Shown here in pieces: positions 29,002-39,860 of a DNA stretch of 49,050 bases. The translations under genes and the position numbers were made by a program. The DNA comes from a virus. The notes under the pieces were generated by a model, which saw nothing but the letters and a program-made list of their open reading frames with translations, did not search any database and was not told the origin of the DNA. Location: positions 1 to 49,050 of IMG/VR virus record IMGVR_UViG_3300037189_005169. One strand, given 5' to 3'. Position 1 is the first letter of the stretch; the number at the start of each line of letters is the position of its first letter.

Positions 29002-32000
29002 TTAATTTCTAGTTCCGCTCTGACTTCTACTTCCAGAAGCTTCTCTACTTCCAGAAGATTCTCTACTTCCAGATGATCCTCTATTTCCTTCAGTATCTTC
29101 TACATTTTCAGGTCTTAGGCCCATCTGCTCTATCATTCCTCCTTGGAAGTAACCACTTCCAAAACCACTAGACTTGTAGTCAAACTTAACCTCTGGAAGA
29201 CCATTCAATCCTCTATAGATATCACGAACATCTCTAACAACTCTCCAAGGTATAATAGGTGTAGACAATCTACTTCCAACTAATTGACCAGCACCTCCTA
29301 AAGCCTTCTGTGTTTTACCAGAAGCAGCATTCTTCATTGCTTGTTGAAGTTTTTTACCTTCATCAAACGCATCTGCCTTTATATTCATCTGTTGACCTAA
29401 GAACTCTCCAAGTTTCTTATCCTTCTGAGCTAACATAAACTGTACAGCTGGAGGATTCATCTTCTTCACATACTTATTAGCCCATGGATTCTTCTCTAAC
29501 CAATCGTATAGATCGTCATCTGCTCCAGTAGACTTAGCTAATGCAAATGCAGCTAGAGTTACAGCAGCTCCAATAAACATTCTAGCATTGGCATTCTTAG
29601 CAAGTAACTGATACTTCAAATCCTTCTCAAGATTCTTCATGCCTTCTTCTGTACTAATATCAAGTTTACTTGCTCTAGACTTAATGTTCCAGTATATTGT
29701 ACTTAGTGTAGGTATACCAGCCTTTTGAGCAGCTAGTAAGGTCCAGTTGGTACCACCACCAACATAAGGGTTAAGTATATTTGTTGTAACTATTGAAGCA
29801 GCAGTTAATGCAGCAGCATCGTTCCATTTCTTATCCTTAACAGCTTTGTCTGTTCTAGTCTGTACCCATGAATTAAATAGATTCAATGGTTTAGATATAA
29901 TGTTGTTTGGTTCATGACCTAATTCAAATCCAGCAACTGTTTCAGCAGATTTTAAAGAAGCTTCAAGTTCATCCAATGTAATTTTATTACCCTGAACTAA
30001 TGATTCATTAACCAAGTCATTTGCAAATCTATAGATACTTTCTTTAGAATCTGAGATAACCTTCTTACCTGCATTCTCATTTATTTTATTTATAATTTCT
30101 TTAGAAGTAACTAGCGCATCTTCAAATGATTGTCCAGTTAATTGTTCTGAAACATAGTTCTTAGCTTCTGTTTTAGACATACCCTTCTTTCTTAGTATCT
30201 TTATTAAGTTATATTGAAAGAATCCTTGAGCAAGTGCAGCCTTATGCATACTATCGGCAGACTCTAGGAATGGTTTACCAAGAGCAGCTGAAGTTAGTGC
30301 ATGATATAATCTGCTATCGCTAGCGTTAACTATTAGATCCATTGTCTTACTTTTAGTAATAAACGGAGATGTAACATCACCAAACTCAAGACCAGCATTC
30401 ATTGTTATATCCTTAAATGTCATTTGAGCTAACTTATTTCTTGAAGCCTTCATTGCCTTAGTATCTACATTATCAAACATAAATCCAATCTTTTTAAAAG
30501 CTCTAGATATATACCCAGATGTTGTGTTCTCAATAGCCTGAGCTACAGATACTAACGCATTTCTTTGTGCTAAACCGATAAACTCTTTAGCAACTACAAC
30601 AGCCTTATAAGCTCCATTTGACTGAGACCAGGCAATCTTACTTAATAAAGTTTCTATCTTCTTATTTATAGATCTCTCGGCAAACTTTAAGTATTCCTGG
30701 CTTAGTTTGTTTCCATTACTGTCCTCTTGAGAGAATAATTCAGATAAGCTCTTAGCTAAATTCTTAGCCTCATCAAAACTTTTCTGGTCTAACTCATTCA
30801 TACCAAGGGCAGTATTCATTAATCGATCATAAGTATCAGACTCCTTTTCAAATAAGCCATAGTTGTATAGCTCTGCTAACTTCTTAGCACTTGTCTTTAG
30901 ATCTACCTTCTTTCTTGGAGTGTTTCTATTCTCTAACTCATTAAGAGACTTTTCAATAATGCTTGCTCTAAGGTTGTTGTACTCATCCTCTAATTCTTTA
31001 GCAGCGTCCTTACCTATTATCTTCTCTACATTTTCTCTTATCTTATCTACACTTCCTTCCTCTCCAGCAAGTTTCTTCCAGTCAAGAACATTACGCTTTA
31101 CTTTACCTTGTTTAGTTCTAACTGTTATCTCTTTACCAAATCCAGCATCTATTAAGGCTTGCTTAACTACTTCTTTATCAGAAAGTTCTTTAGCTTTTAT
31201 TTCTTTTTCAGTTATTCCTTCAGTCTTGAAACCTTCAGTCATATCCTTTCTAAACATATCCTCATTGGCCCAGTTATTACCGTACTTCTCCTTGATATGA
31301 TTGATACCAATCTCGATAGCGTCAGCTATACTTACACCAGCCTTGATAGAATTCTTTATAACAGTTATACCAGAGTCAATAAGAGCAATCGGTATACCAA
31401 CAGTAGCGTCATAAGCTTTACCTCTTAGTTTATTCTGTATCTTTTCAAGAGCAGCAATAGCTTTATCAGCCTTTACTCTTCTTGCTGTAGGTAGTTTTTT
31501 ATAGATCTCGTTAACTTGTTTCTCAACACCACTTAATATCATTTGTTCCAAGTCAGACTCAGCAACTATGTTCTCATACTCCTGCTGAATTGCATCAGTG
31601 TCAGACTGAATAGCTTTCTCAATAGCCTTCTTATCTCTTAACTGATCACTTGATAAAAATTTATCAGTAACAGATTCATAGTTAAATCCATCCTTCATTA
31701 TAGCTCTTAATCTACCAGCGTTTATAGCAAGTGAAGATTCTCTTAAGAACTGTTGTGATTTTGCTCTAACTAGATCCTGTAACTTCTTTAGTCCTACATT
31801 ATCTGGTTCTAAGTTAACTCTATCAAACATTTCATTCTCTAATGAAACATATAATACAGCTTTTTCATGAGGCTTTAAATTGGCAGTATCTAAGAACTCA
31901 AGTGTTTTTTCAATATACTTATCTCCATAAACTTCCTTGGCCATAGCTACAGTTTCCTTACCATGCATTCCAGCATCAATAAGAGACATAACCTCTGTTT

Positions 32001-35000
32001 CTTGTGCGTTACGTGGAGCTTCACCTTCAACTTTCTCTATGGTTTCACCACTTAGATACTTTCCAACTATACCAGATTGTGGTAATTCTTTAACCTTGTC
32101 TCTAAACGCCTCAACATCGTTAGTAGCAACCACTTCTTCTTTTACTGTTGTCAGCTCATTATAAGCTCTCTCAGCTAAAGAAACCTGATCAGCACCTAAT
32201 TCACTATCTATAGTTTTTTTGATCTCTGTGATAGACATGCCGTCATCGATCATATCCTTAACAATATCCTTCATATCTGAGTAATCCTCAGATTCCTGCA
32301 TTCTAACTTTAGGATTATCCATTATAATTCCTTTACCGTAAGGCATATTTGCAGTAGCTCCTACTCTTCCAGAAAATGCAGTTCCTAATTCTTTTGCTGT
32401 TTTACCTTCTAAACTAGTTAATATTTCTTTACCGTTTGATCTAGTTTTAGGAAGAATAAGGACAGGTTTTTTATTAGATACATTTCCATTTTCATCTACA
32501 ATTTTAATATGATATGGGTATGATTGATGACTATCTTGAACTACTTTTACTTTTCCATCTATTTCTATAACAGCATATACATCTCCAGTATTTAATCCTT
32601 TAGTTAATTTTTCAGCAGATGTTTTAGCTATTAAATCAATTAAACTTTGTGATTTTTCTGTTTTACCTACACCTAAGCCCTTGTTTTTATCTCCATCTAA
32701 AAAGCTAATAATTTCATTTTTATTATTTTTAGCACTTTCTGACTTAGCTAAATTAGAAACTATATCTCTTAATACATTACCTCTTTTTTCAAACGTAGAT
32801 GAAGTTACATCTTTAAAGAAATTATCTACTTCTGATTTTAATACTTTAGCGCTTCCGTTAGGAGATAAAGATATGGTTCCTCCGCTTGATTTAACAGCTG
32901 ATCTAACAGCTGATCTAAAATCAGACAAACTAAATAATCCAGCATCTATCATAGATTCAGTAACCGCTAAACTTGACGTAACTCCCTGAGGACTACTTAC
33001 TAATTTAGCGTCTGTTCCTTTTACTAAAGCTAAATATGATTTACCAGTTTCAGGATCATATGTTTCATTGATTGCGTTTGCTAATCCATTGGCTACTCCT
33101 TTGTTAGAGTTTGCCCATACATCTCCAAATTTAGTTACAAAATAAACACCACCATTACCAACAGCTACCTCTTTTCCATTTACAAGTATAGAACCAACTA
33201 ACATATCATCTGGAGATGTTGTAACAACTCTTTTACCATTTAACTCAGATAAGTTTTCAGGCTCAGTTAATAATCCACTTTGTTTTAATTCATCTACCCT
33301 ATCTTGTTCTAAATATTTAATTTCAAGATTAACTTTGTCATTTCCATATTGAAATTTTTTAGTTAACCCATCTGACGGAGTATCTACTTTTTTACCACCT
33401 TTAAATATTTCAGTATCCTTAGATACAATCTCTTCTCCAGTAGCAATCTTTCCAGATAATGTTTTAAGCATATCTACAATCTCACCCTCTGTGAATGGTT
33501 TTAAACCAAACATCTTAGCAAGACGATCCATAGCTCTCTTAATTATAGATTTAGTAGGAGCATCGAATCCTTCATAACCATCAGCAAGATATCCAAAAAG
33601 TTCAGCCATCTTCTCTTCGCTCTGAATATTTTCATCGTAGTTCTTAGAAAATTCTTCTAAAGTTCTCTTAAGTTCAGGATTACCATCAAGAGTTTTAGCA
33701 ATAGAATCAATCATTCTCTTGGTTAGATCTCTAGCGTTAGCATCTGTCTTTACTTTATCTAATAATACAGAATGGAATACCTCGTGAGCAACAGTTCTAG
33801 CGTTAGCTTCCAAAGCATTTATATGTATGGTCTTCGTTGCTGGATCGTAGTATCCTCTTCCGTTTTTACCAGCTACTCCTATAAAAGATTCTTTAGTATC
33901 ATGAACAACAAACTTAACATTAGGCAATATGTTAGCTAAAGACTTCTTAGCATTTTCAACCTGAGAATCTAATTTAGTTCTATCGTATGCTGGTTTATTA
34001 ACATATTTAGCCTTAAACGCTTCAAGTTTAGATTTAGCAATAGTTGGTTTAATTTCTATTAAATTCTTACCATCCTGTGTTACGAATAATTCTGGGTTAA
34101 ATTCACCCCATCCATCCTTAGTCCCTCTCTTAACATCATAAAGTATACCCTTCTTATCAGAAAGTTGAGCGATAGCTTGTTGCTTAGTATCATCCAATAA
34201 CTTAACCATCTCAGAACTTGTAAGAGGTCTAGATATCTGCATAGATATTGTAGGCTCAGTTCCTTCAACCTCAGATGAAGATATAACCTCAACATCCTTA
34301 GGAAGTTTAGACAATATATCTTCGGTAGACATTCTTTTATTTGTTCTACCCTCAAGCAATCCTATGTTTAAGTGGTGTCCTTCTGGAGCATTCTTAACCT
34401 CAACAGTCTCACCAACCACATTTACAGTACGTCTCTGCTCTGGCTCATAAGCTAATGCTTCTGCATACATATCCTTCGTATCTTGAGATAATGTAGTATC
34501 CTCTTCGATAAGTTTAGTTACCTCTTCTTGGTTTATTGTAGACATCTCCTTGGAAGCTAATCCATAAAGGGTATCATACTCACCAACCTTATTTTTTTCA
34601 GCGTTAATTTGATCATAAACAGCCTTAAACTTAGCTTCTTTAGATTCTGGAACAATAGCTTTAAATCCCCTTTGAATGTTACCAGCATATTGCTCTTCAA
34701 ATGGTTTTACAATAGTAGAGCCCTCCTTTAGTTCAACATCGGTAGGAGCAAATTCTTTAGTAGTCTGAGCTCTAGTTTTACCCATCCATTCAGACACCAC
34801 CATATCATAACCATTCTCACCAGCTATTTTAGTAATATAAGCTGCCTTAGTATTAGCGTCAAATGCCTTACCAGGATTTTCTTCTTCATGAAGAGTCTTT
34901 GCTTGTTCAGCATAGTTATTAGGATCAGTATTGGCATCGTATACCTTTTCTTTCGGTATAGTAACAGCGTACTTAGCCTCACCTCTTACCATTGTTTCGC

Positions 35001-37566
35001 TATCATCTGGCTTAGTATAGTACATAGCTACTCCTCCTACCTTACTTAATGCACCTGCCTCTTCTTTAGATGTAGCAATAGTACCTCCAGTAGATTTTTT
35101 TATCTTATCATAACCCTTACCTCCAACATGGAAGAATACAAAGTCACCGTTCTTATCCTCTGTAAGATTAGCATAGTTTGATGATGTTTCTGGAGAAATA
35201 ACTTCAACAGGTTTAACCTCTTCAACAACTACTTCTTCAGTAGGTTCGTACTTAGCGTCTATCAAAGCATTTCTTTCAGTTTGAGCAGCTCTATAGTCAG
35301 ACTCTAGTGATTTAATAAGCTCTGCTTTATTTGGTAAGTTACCTTCATTTACAGCAATTGCTTCTGTTTTAATATCGGCAATCTTATTATTTAAATCAAT
35401 AATTGTTCTATACACATCATCAGGCATGTTATTTACCTTTTCTATTGTGTTAGCTATTATTTTAGAATTTTGAACTGTAGCTTTTTCTATCTGTCTATTA
35501 ATTACAGCCTTCTCTGTATCGTTTAAAGATTCATTCTCTAACTGTTTAGAAAACTCTATAATTTTTTTAGAGTTCTCATCTAATATATTTAAATCAGTAT
35601 TATTCTGATGTGACTTAAGTATTGCTCCAGCAACATGAGGTGCTGCCTTTAATACATTAGTAAGTGTAAATGTATCCTTTAATACAGTTCCAGCATTATC
35701 TAAAAGACCAACGTCTTTTTTACCTAAAACATATTTATCAGTAAAGTTTTGTGCAAAATTAGTAAACTCTTCACCAGCAACTTCCTTACTCATATCAATA
35801 GACCAATCCTTGGCCCATTCTTTAGCTTTTTCTTTAACAGACTTAGCTATTAGATCGCCTTCATTTTTAACTATAGAATCAAAAACTCTTCCTCCCTTTG
35901 TAAGTATAGATAGTGTAGGTATTTCAGATATAACCTCAGCAGATCCCCAAAGAGCTGGAGCTACAGCCATTTCTAATGGAGAATAACTAGCCTTGCCATC
36001 AAGAACTTCTTTATTCATTTGAGTAAATTTCTCTCCAGTAGAAGATATACCAACAACTCCTAATCCACCAATACCAGTAGAAGTGGCAACTAAGTTTGGA
36101 ATTTGTTTAGAAACAATATCAGAAACATAGTTAATAAATCCTTCAGGACTTTCTATACTTTCTACATTCTTTCTTAATTGACCTTCTTCTTCAGATATAT
36201 AATCACCTATCTTATTTGTAACCTGTTGTCCAGCATTAGAATATAATTCTCCCTGTATTCCACCTCCAAATTTTGCAGCATAATTAGTAAATCCTAATAT
36301 ACCATTTAATATTTTAGCTCCTCCTAATCCAATATTTGAAATTGCATTATCGATATCTCCATATCTTCTCTTAAGCAAATCAAATTCTTGTTGTGCAGTA
36401 CCTAAATCTTCCTTATTTTTATTGATTACAGATTGTTTTTTCTGTATGGTATCTCCAATACCAACTATCTCATTTCCTAAAGAAACATATGCATCATATA
36501 TATCCTTCGGAAGAGCTTGGTTATTATTTTTATAATTAAGAAGTTGTTGTTCTAAATCTTTATATTCCTTAATTTTTTTATTACCAATAACCTCGTATGC
36601 ATTTATAACTTTCTCCTCCTTCAAATTACTTTCTTGAAGATGTTCTGCTATTTGTTTTCTTGATTGTTTTAATAAATTTTTATCACCTTCGTCAAGATTA
36701 TCTAAGAAAGAATTTATATTATCAGTTTCAATATAATCAACCTGCTTGTCCTTATATCTTTTTTTAGCCAGTTCTGTTATCTGATCTTCTGTTAAATCAA
36801 TTTTATTCTTAGCAGCGTCTTTTTTTACTTCTTTTTTTTCTTCAGACAATGGATCTAAATCAGCCTTAAGTTCTCTTATTCCTGGTTCATCAGTAATAGA
36901 AGCAGCTTGATCTATTAAGTTATTATATATGTTTAATGATTTTGCTTTTACATTATTCCAAACACCAGTATTTGTAAGCAAGTCGTCAAGTCTTTTATTT
37001 GCTTCTAAATCTACAGCCTCTTCATTCTTAGCCTCTTTGAATTGATTCTCTATTTCAGATAATCTTGATTTAGTAATTTCATCCTGAGCTTTAATAACAG
37101 AAGATAGCTCATCTGTTTTTCTTAATACCTCTTCTTGATTTTCTGGAGTAACTTTTATTGTAGACAATTCTTTCTGTAACTTTAATCTTTTACCTATTAA
37201 TTCAGACGATTTAGAAACCTTTGTAACAGGTTTAGCCTGAAGAGTCTTTTGTTCTTCAGGTGTAAATCCAGTAAAAGTTTTCATTTTAGGTGGTCCATCT
37301 AAACCATCCGATTCCACAGGAGCTTGAATTTCTTCTGTAGCCGATGAAGTAGGTATGGTTTTCTGTTTTGGTTTGGATACCAACACATTTTCTTGAGAAG
37401 TAGGTTGTGAAACAGACTTTTTTTTTTGAGCTATAAATGTTTCCTTAAATCTACGTAAGTCTTCATCAGAAGCTCCTTCTTGAGCATATTTAGTTAGTTC
37501 AGAAATTAATTGCTTATGATTTTCATCATTTAATCCAGACGGGTTATTTTTAGGTCTCTGTAACAT
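29002..37566 (-). CDS. Giant polyvalent internal (cargo) protein, 2854 aa
   Basis: The largest gene of the window, starting MLQRPKNNPSGLNDENHKQL. Residues about 30-450 are charged and coiled-coil-like. About 780-960 (FFHVGGKGYDKIKKSTGGTI and following) resembles the toxin or ART-like modules of phage polyvalent proteins. A zincin motif HEVFH lies at 1261-1265 in TVAHEVFHSVLLD. A long helical region covers about 1900-2600. Near 2660 is a hydrophobic segment (MFIGAAVTLAAFALA). The last 25 residues are repeats of SGSRE type. No DxDxD RNA polymerase motif is visible. As the last gene of the late operon it is probably packaged in the head or tail and ejected with the DNA. Confidence 0.75.
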   Translation of the reverse strand: MLQRPKNNPSGLNDENHKQLISELTKYAQEGASDEDLRRFKETFIAQKKKSVSQPTSQENVLVSKPKQKTIPTSSATEEIQAPVESDGLDGPPKMKTFTGFTPEEQKTLQAKPVTKVSKSSELIGKRLKLQKELSTIKVTPENQEEVLRKTDELSSVIKAQDEITKSRLSEIENQFKEAKNEEAVDLEANKRLDDLLTNTGVWNNVKAKSLNIYNNLIDQAASITDEPGIRELKADLDPLSEEKKEVKKDAAKNKIDLTEDQITELAKKRYKDKQVDYIETDNINSFLDNLDEGDKNLLKQSRKQIAEHLQESNLKEEKVINAYEVIGNKKIKEYKDLEQQLLNYKNNNQALPKDIYDAYVSLGNEIVGIGDTIQKKQSVINKNKEDLGTAQQEFDLLKRRYGDIDNAISNIGLGGAKILNGILGFTNYAAKFGGGIQGELYSNAGQQVTNKIGDYISEEEGQLRKNVESIESPEGFINYVSDIVSKQIPNLVATSTGIGGLGVVGISSTGEKFTQMNKEVLDGKASYSPLEMAVAPALWGSAEVISEIPTLSILTKGGRVFDSIVKNEGDLIAKSVKEKAKEWAKDWSIDMSKEVAGEEFTNFAQNFTDKYVLGKKDVGLLDNAGTVLKDTFTLTNVLKAAPHVAGAILKSHQNNTDLNILDENSKKIIEFSKQLENESLNDTEKAVINRQIEKATVQNSKIIANTIEKVNNMPDDVYRTIIDLNNKIADIKTEAIAVNEGNLPNKAELIKSLESDYRAAQTERNALIDAKYEPTEEVVVEEVKPVEVISPETSSNYANLTEDKNGDFVFFHVGGKGYDKIKKSTGGTIATSKEEAGALSKVGGVAMYYTKPDDSETMVRGEAKYAVTIPKEKVYDANTDPNNYAEQAKTLHEEENPGKAFDANTKAAYITKIAGENGYDMVVSEWMGKTRAQTTKEFAPTDVELKEGSTIVKPFEEQYAGNIQRGFKAIVPESKEAKFKAVYDQINAEKNKVGEYDTLYGLASKEMSTINQEEVTKLIEEDTTLSQDTKDMYAEALAYEPEQRRTVNVVGETVEVKNAPEGHHLNIGLLEGRTNKRMSTEDILSKLPKDVEVISSSEVEGTEPTISMQISRPLTSSEMVKLLDDTKQQAIAQLSDKKGILYDVKRGTKDGWGEFNPELFVTQDGKNLIEIKPTIAKSKLEAFKAKYVNKPAYDRTKLDSQVENAKKSLANILPNVKFVVHDTKESFIGVAGKNGRGYYDPATKTIHINALEANARTVAHEVFHSVLLDKVKTDANARDLTKRMIDSIAKTLDGNPELKRTLEEFSKNYDENIQSEEKMAELFGYLADGYEGFDAPTKSIIKRAMDRLAKMFGLKPFTEGEIVDMLKTLSGKIATGEEIVSKDTEIFKGGKKVDTPSDGLTKKFQYGNDKVNLEIKYLEQDRVDELKQSGLLTEPENLSELNGKRVVTTSPDDMLVGSILVNGKEVAVGNGGVYFVTKFGDVWANSNKGVANGLANAINETYDPETGKSYLALVKGTDAKLVSSPQGVTSSLAVTESMIDAGLFSLSDFRSAVRSAVKSSGGTISLSPNGSAKVLKSEVDNFFKDVTSSTFEKRGNVLRDIVSNLAKSESAKNNKNEIISFLDGDKNKGLGVGKTEKSQSLIDLIAKTSAEKLTKGLNTGDVYAVIEIDGKVKVVQDSHQSYPYHIKIVDENGNVSNKKPVLILPKTRSNGKEILTSLEGKTAKELGTAFSGRVGATANMPYGKGIIMDNPKVRMQESEDYSDMKDIVKDMIDDGMSITEIKKTIDSELGADQVSLAERAYNELTTVKEEVVATNDVEAFRDKVKELPQSGIVGKYLSGETIEKVEGEAPRNAQETEVMSLIDAGMHGKETVAMAKEVYGDKYIEKTLEFLDTANLKPHEKAVLYVSLENEMFDRVNLEPDNVGLKKLQDLVRAKSQQFLRESSLAINAGRLRAIMKDGFNYESVTDKFLSSDQLRDKKAIEKAIQSDTDAIQQEYENIVAESDLEQMILSGVEKQVNEIYKKLPTARRVKADKAIAALEKIQNKLRGKAYDATVGIPIALIDSGITVIKNSIKAGVSIADAIEIGINHIKEKYGNNWANEDMFRKDMTEGFKTEGITEKEIKAKELSDKEVVKQALIDAGFGKEITVRTKQGKVKRNVLDWKKLAGEEGSVDKIRENVEKIIGKDAAKELEDEYNNLRASIIEKSLNELENRNTPRKKVDLKTSAKKLAELYNYGLFEKESDTYDRLMNTALGMNELDQKSFDEAKNLAKSLSELFSQEDSNGNKLSQEYLKFAERSINKKIETLLSKIAWSQSNGAYKAVVVAKEFIGLAQRNALVSVAQAIENTTSGYISRAFKKIGFMFDNVDTKAMKASRNKLAQMTFKDITMNAGLEFGDVTSPFITKSKTMDLIVNASDSRLYHALTSAALGKPFLESADSMHKAALAQGFFQYNLIKILRKKGMSKTEAKNYVSEQLTGQSFEDALVTSKEIINKINENAGKKVISDSKESIYRFANDLVNESLVQGNKITLDELEASLKSAETVAGFELGHEPNNIISKPLNLFNSWVQTRTDKAVKDKKWNDAAALTAASIVTTNILNPYVGGGTNWTLLAAQKAGIPTLSTIYWNIKSRASKLDISTEEGMKNLEKDLKYQLLAKNANARMFIGAAVTLAAFALAKSTGADDDLYDWLEKNPWANKYVKKMNPPAVQFMLAQKDKKLGEFLGQQMNIKADAFDEGKKLQQAMKNAASGKTQKALGGAGQLVGSRLSTPIIPWRVVRDVRDIYRGLNGLPEVKFDYKSSGFGSGYFQGGMIEQMGLRPENVEDTEGNRGSSGSRESSGSREASGSRSQSGTRN

Positions 37567-37581
37567 TTATTTTATTTTAAA

Positions 37582-39060
37582 TTATTTACCACTTGCAATT
37601 CTAGCAGCTCTCTGTTCAGGAGTTTCTTGTCCTCCTTGCTTTTGTATGGTTTTCCAGTTTTGATCAGCCTGAGGTTTTAAGTAATCATAAAGTTCCTTAT
37701 AACCGCTTAAGTATCTTCTTTTATTAGGATCATATATCTGAGTAGCTATGTTTGATATTTTTGAAATATCAGGAGCTGTATCACCCTTCTTTTTACTTGA
37801 ATAAGTAACATCAGATACAGTAGTTACTCCATCAACTACATTCTTTTCTTCAATCTTCATCTGTAACTCATTAGTTACTGGATCTATATATATAGCCTTT
37901 AGATTCTGAGCAGCACCTGTTGACTTATCAATTACTGGAACATCCATAGTAAATCCTGATCTTGAGGTTGTTTTACCAGTAGCTGGATCTATTGTAGATG
38001 TAGTATATCTTATATCTTGAGTTGTAGGAACAACTGGAGCTGGCTTTCCTCCTCCACTTCTATCTGGAGCCCATCCACGCCAAGTATTCTCTACTTGTTT
38101 TTGTTCGTATACTAATCTCTCTCTTAAATATCTCTTAGCTGTATCCTTAGCTATCTTATCTTGTTCTGGAGTTAACACTGGCTCTGGATTACCAGATGCG
38201 TTTAACTGAACATATATCTTTGAAGGATCTTTAGCAGCTTCTGCTTTATTTATTGTAGGAGTAAATCTCTTACCTTTAAGATCTCCATAATCAACGAGTA
38301 CAGATAATGCCTTAAGTGGTTCACTAGTTATACCATTAGCTACATTATTCTCAAACTCATTGAATCCACTTCTAACGGTAGGATCATTAATGGTCCATAT
38401 TCCACCAGCACCTACACTACCATACTTAGTAAAATCTTTGATCTTATCTGCCTGAGCATCAAGTTCAACATCTAATTTTACTTTAGGTACAAGTAGATTT
38501 CTTTCGTTATTTAACCAGTTAACCTCAACAAGATCATTAGGATCCTTGCCAGCAATAAATCCTCTACCCTTATTATCCATTATAATGCTCTTATCCTTTA
38601 GAGAAGCAGCTAGACCAAGTGTCTGAGCCATATAATCTGAAGCAGCTGATAAGTTACCAGCCTTGCTTTCTGCTATATATGTATCATACGCTGCCTTTGC
38701 ATTCTTTCCTACAGCATCGATCTGGTTAAATGTATCCTTTGCGTTTTGATTGAATAAGTTAAAATCTTTCTGAGCTGCTTTTCCTTCACGAACCATCTTA
38801 GCGTAGTTACCTACAGCGTTCTTGTAGTTATATGCGGCATCTGTAAGTTTCTGATTGATAGCCTCGTCCTTACCAAGAGTAATCTTACTCATTGCTGTAA
38901 GAGTATCGTTGGTATCCTTCTCTAGTTTATCTCTATTTGCTTGTCTTGCAGCTTCAGAATCTATTAATGATTTCTGAACATCACCAATTACTGCGTTCCA
39001 ATCGAACGTTGGTGTTGCTTTTACATCTGCTGGATTGACATATCCTCTGAATTCTGCCAT
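37582..39060 (-). CDS. Putative internal/cargo virion protein (492 aa)
   Basis: Starts MAEFRGYVNPADVKATPTFD. The first ~180 residues are helical and Ala/Lys/Asn-rich (DAAYNYKNAVGNYAKMVREG); the second half has beta character with Pro/Thr linkers (TTQDIRYTTSTIDPATGKTT). Lies between the Ala-rich putative ejection protein and the giant protein, one after the other with 1-15 base gaps. In crAss-like phages this position holds cargo proteins. The role is inferred from position and composition. Confidence 0.6.
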   Translation of the reverse strand: MAEFRGYVNPADVKATPTFDWNAVIGDVQKSLIDSEAARQANRDKLEKDTNDTLTAMSKITLGKDEAINQKLTDAAYNYKNAVGNYAKMVREGKAAQKDFNLFNQNAKDTFNQIDAVGKNAKAAYDTYIAESKAGNLSAASDYMAQTLGLAASLKDKSIIMDNKGRGFIAGKDPNDLVEVNWLNNERNLLVPKVKLDVELDAQADKIKDFTKYGSVGAGGIWTINDPTVRSGFNEFENNVANGITSEPLKALSVLVDYGDLKGKRFTPTINKAEAAKDPSKIYVQLNASGNPEPVLTPEQDKIAKDTAKRYLRERLVYEQKQVENTWRGWAPDRSGGGKPAPVVPTTQDIRYTTSTIDPATGKTTSRSGFTMDVPVIDKSTGAAQNLKAIYIDPVTNELQMKIEEKNVVDGVTTVSDVTYSSKKKGDTAPDISKISNIATQIYDPNKRRYLSGYKELYDYLKPQADQNWKTIQKQGGQETPEQRAARIASGK

Positions 39061-39061
39061 A

Positions 39062-39859
39062 TTATACTGGTTTGTTTAAAAACGATAATGAGTTCGTCCA
39101 ACTTGGAATTAATGGTTGCGGTCCAAATGGAACTTGAGGTGCTGGTGCTGCTGGTGCAGTTTGTCCAAAACCAGTACTCATTGCTGGTGCATTTTGATTA
39201 TAATAAGCAGCTGTTTGAGCCATTTGAGCTGGATTTTGAGGTGCAGCTTTATTTTCTCCAAATGATGGTATCATTCCAAGACCTTGATTTATAAGTCCAG
39301 CACCTGCTTTAGCAGCTCCAGAATATAATCCCATCTCAGCTTGTTTAGCCGCAGCTGCCGCATTTTGAGCTCCTGCTAATCTATCAGCCTCTAAGTTAGC
39401 TAAGTTTGAATTAACATTCATTCCAGACTGTGCCTGAGCTACACCAATTTTAAATAAGTCAGCTGCCGCTGCATCTCTTGTAGCTGCCTCACCTTCAATT
39501 CCAGCACCTACAATTTTACCAAGACCACCAGCTAAATTTCTAGAATCTCCTTCCTGTAAAGCTGAAACGGCTTGACCTACCTGAGAGGTAGTTTCTCTTG
39601 CTGCTCTATTATATTGTTCCATAGGCATCTGTAATGCTTGGAATAGGTCCTGACTTCTTAATTGTTCTTCTTTTCTAGCTGCTACTTGAGCTGCTTGTTC
39701 AGCTGCTCTTGATGCATCTTGTTGTTTACCTGCTTGGATTAAATCTGTTGCTAAGTTAACTGCTCCTAAGCCCATGGTTACCCATGGAGTTGCTGCTGAT
39801 GCTGCTCCTGCTAAACCTCCTGGGGCTGTTGATCCAACTGTTCCTGCCGCTGTACCCAT
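39062..39859 (-). CDS. Putative DNA ejection/internal virion protein (265 aa)
   Basis: Ala, Gln and Gly make up much of the 265 residues. The N-terminal glycine/alanine-rich segment (GGLAGAASAATPWVTMGLGA) is moderately hydrophobic, the centre is a long helix (SRAAEQAAQVAARKEEQLRS), and the C-terminus is Pro/Ala/Gln-rich. This resembles internal proteins of T7 gp14 type that line the ejection channel. The role is inferred. Confidence 0.6.
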   Translation of the reverse strand: MGTAAGTVGSTAPGGLAGAASAATPWVTMGLGAVNLATDLIQAGKQQDASRAAEQAAQVAARKEEQLRSQDLFQALQMPMEQYNRAARETTSQVGQAVSALQEGDSRNLAGGLGKIVGAGIEGEAATRDAAAADLFKIGVAQAQSGMNVNSNLANLEADRLAGAQNAAAAAKQAEMGLYSGAAKAGAGLINQGLGMIPSFGENKAAPQNPAQMAQTAAYYNQNAPAMSTGFGQTAPAAPAPQVPFGPQPLIPSWTNSLSFLNKPV

Positions 39860-39860
39860 A

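Noticed and set aside
29002-37566. Giant virion RNA polymerase, as in phi14:2-like phages
   Set aside because: I found no DxDxD or similar catalytic motif; the DGD in FLDGDKNKG is not in a polymerase context.
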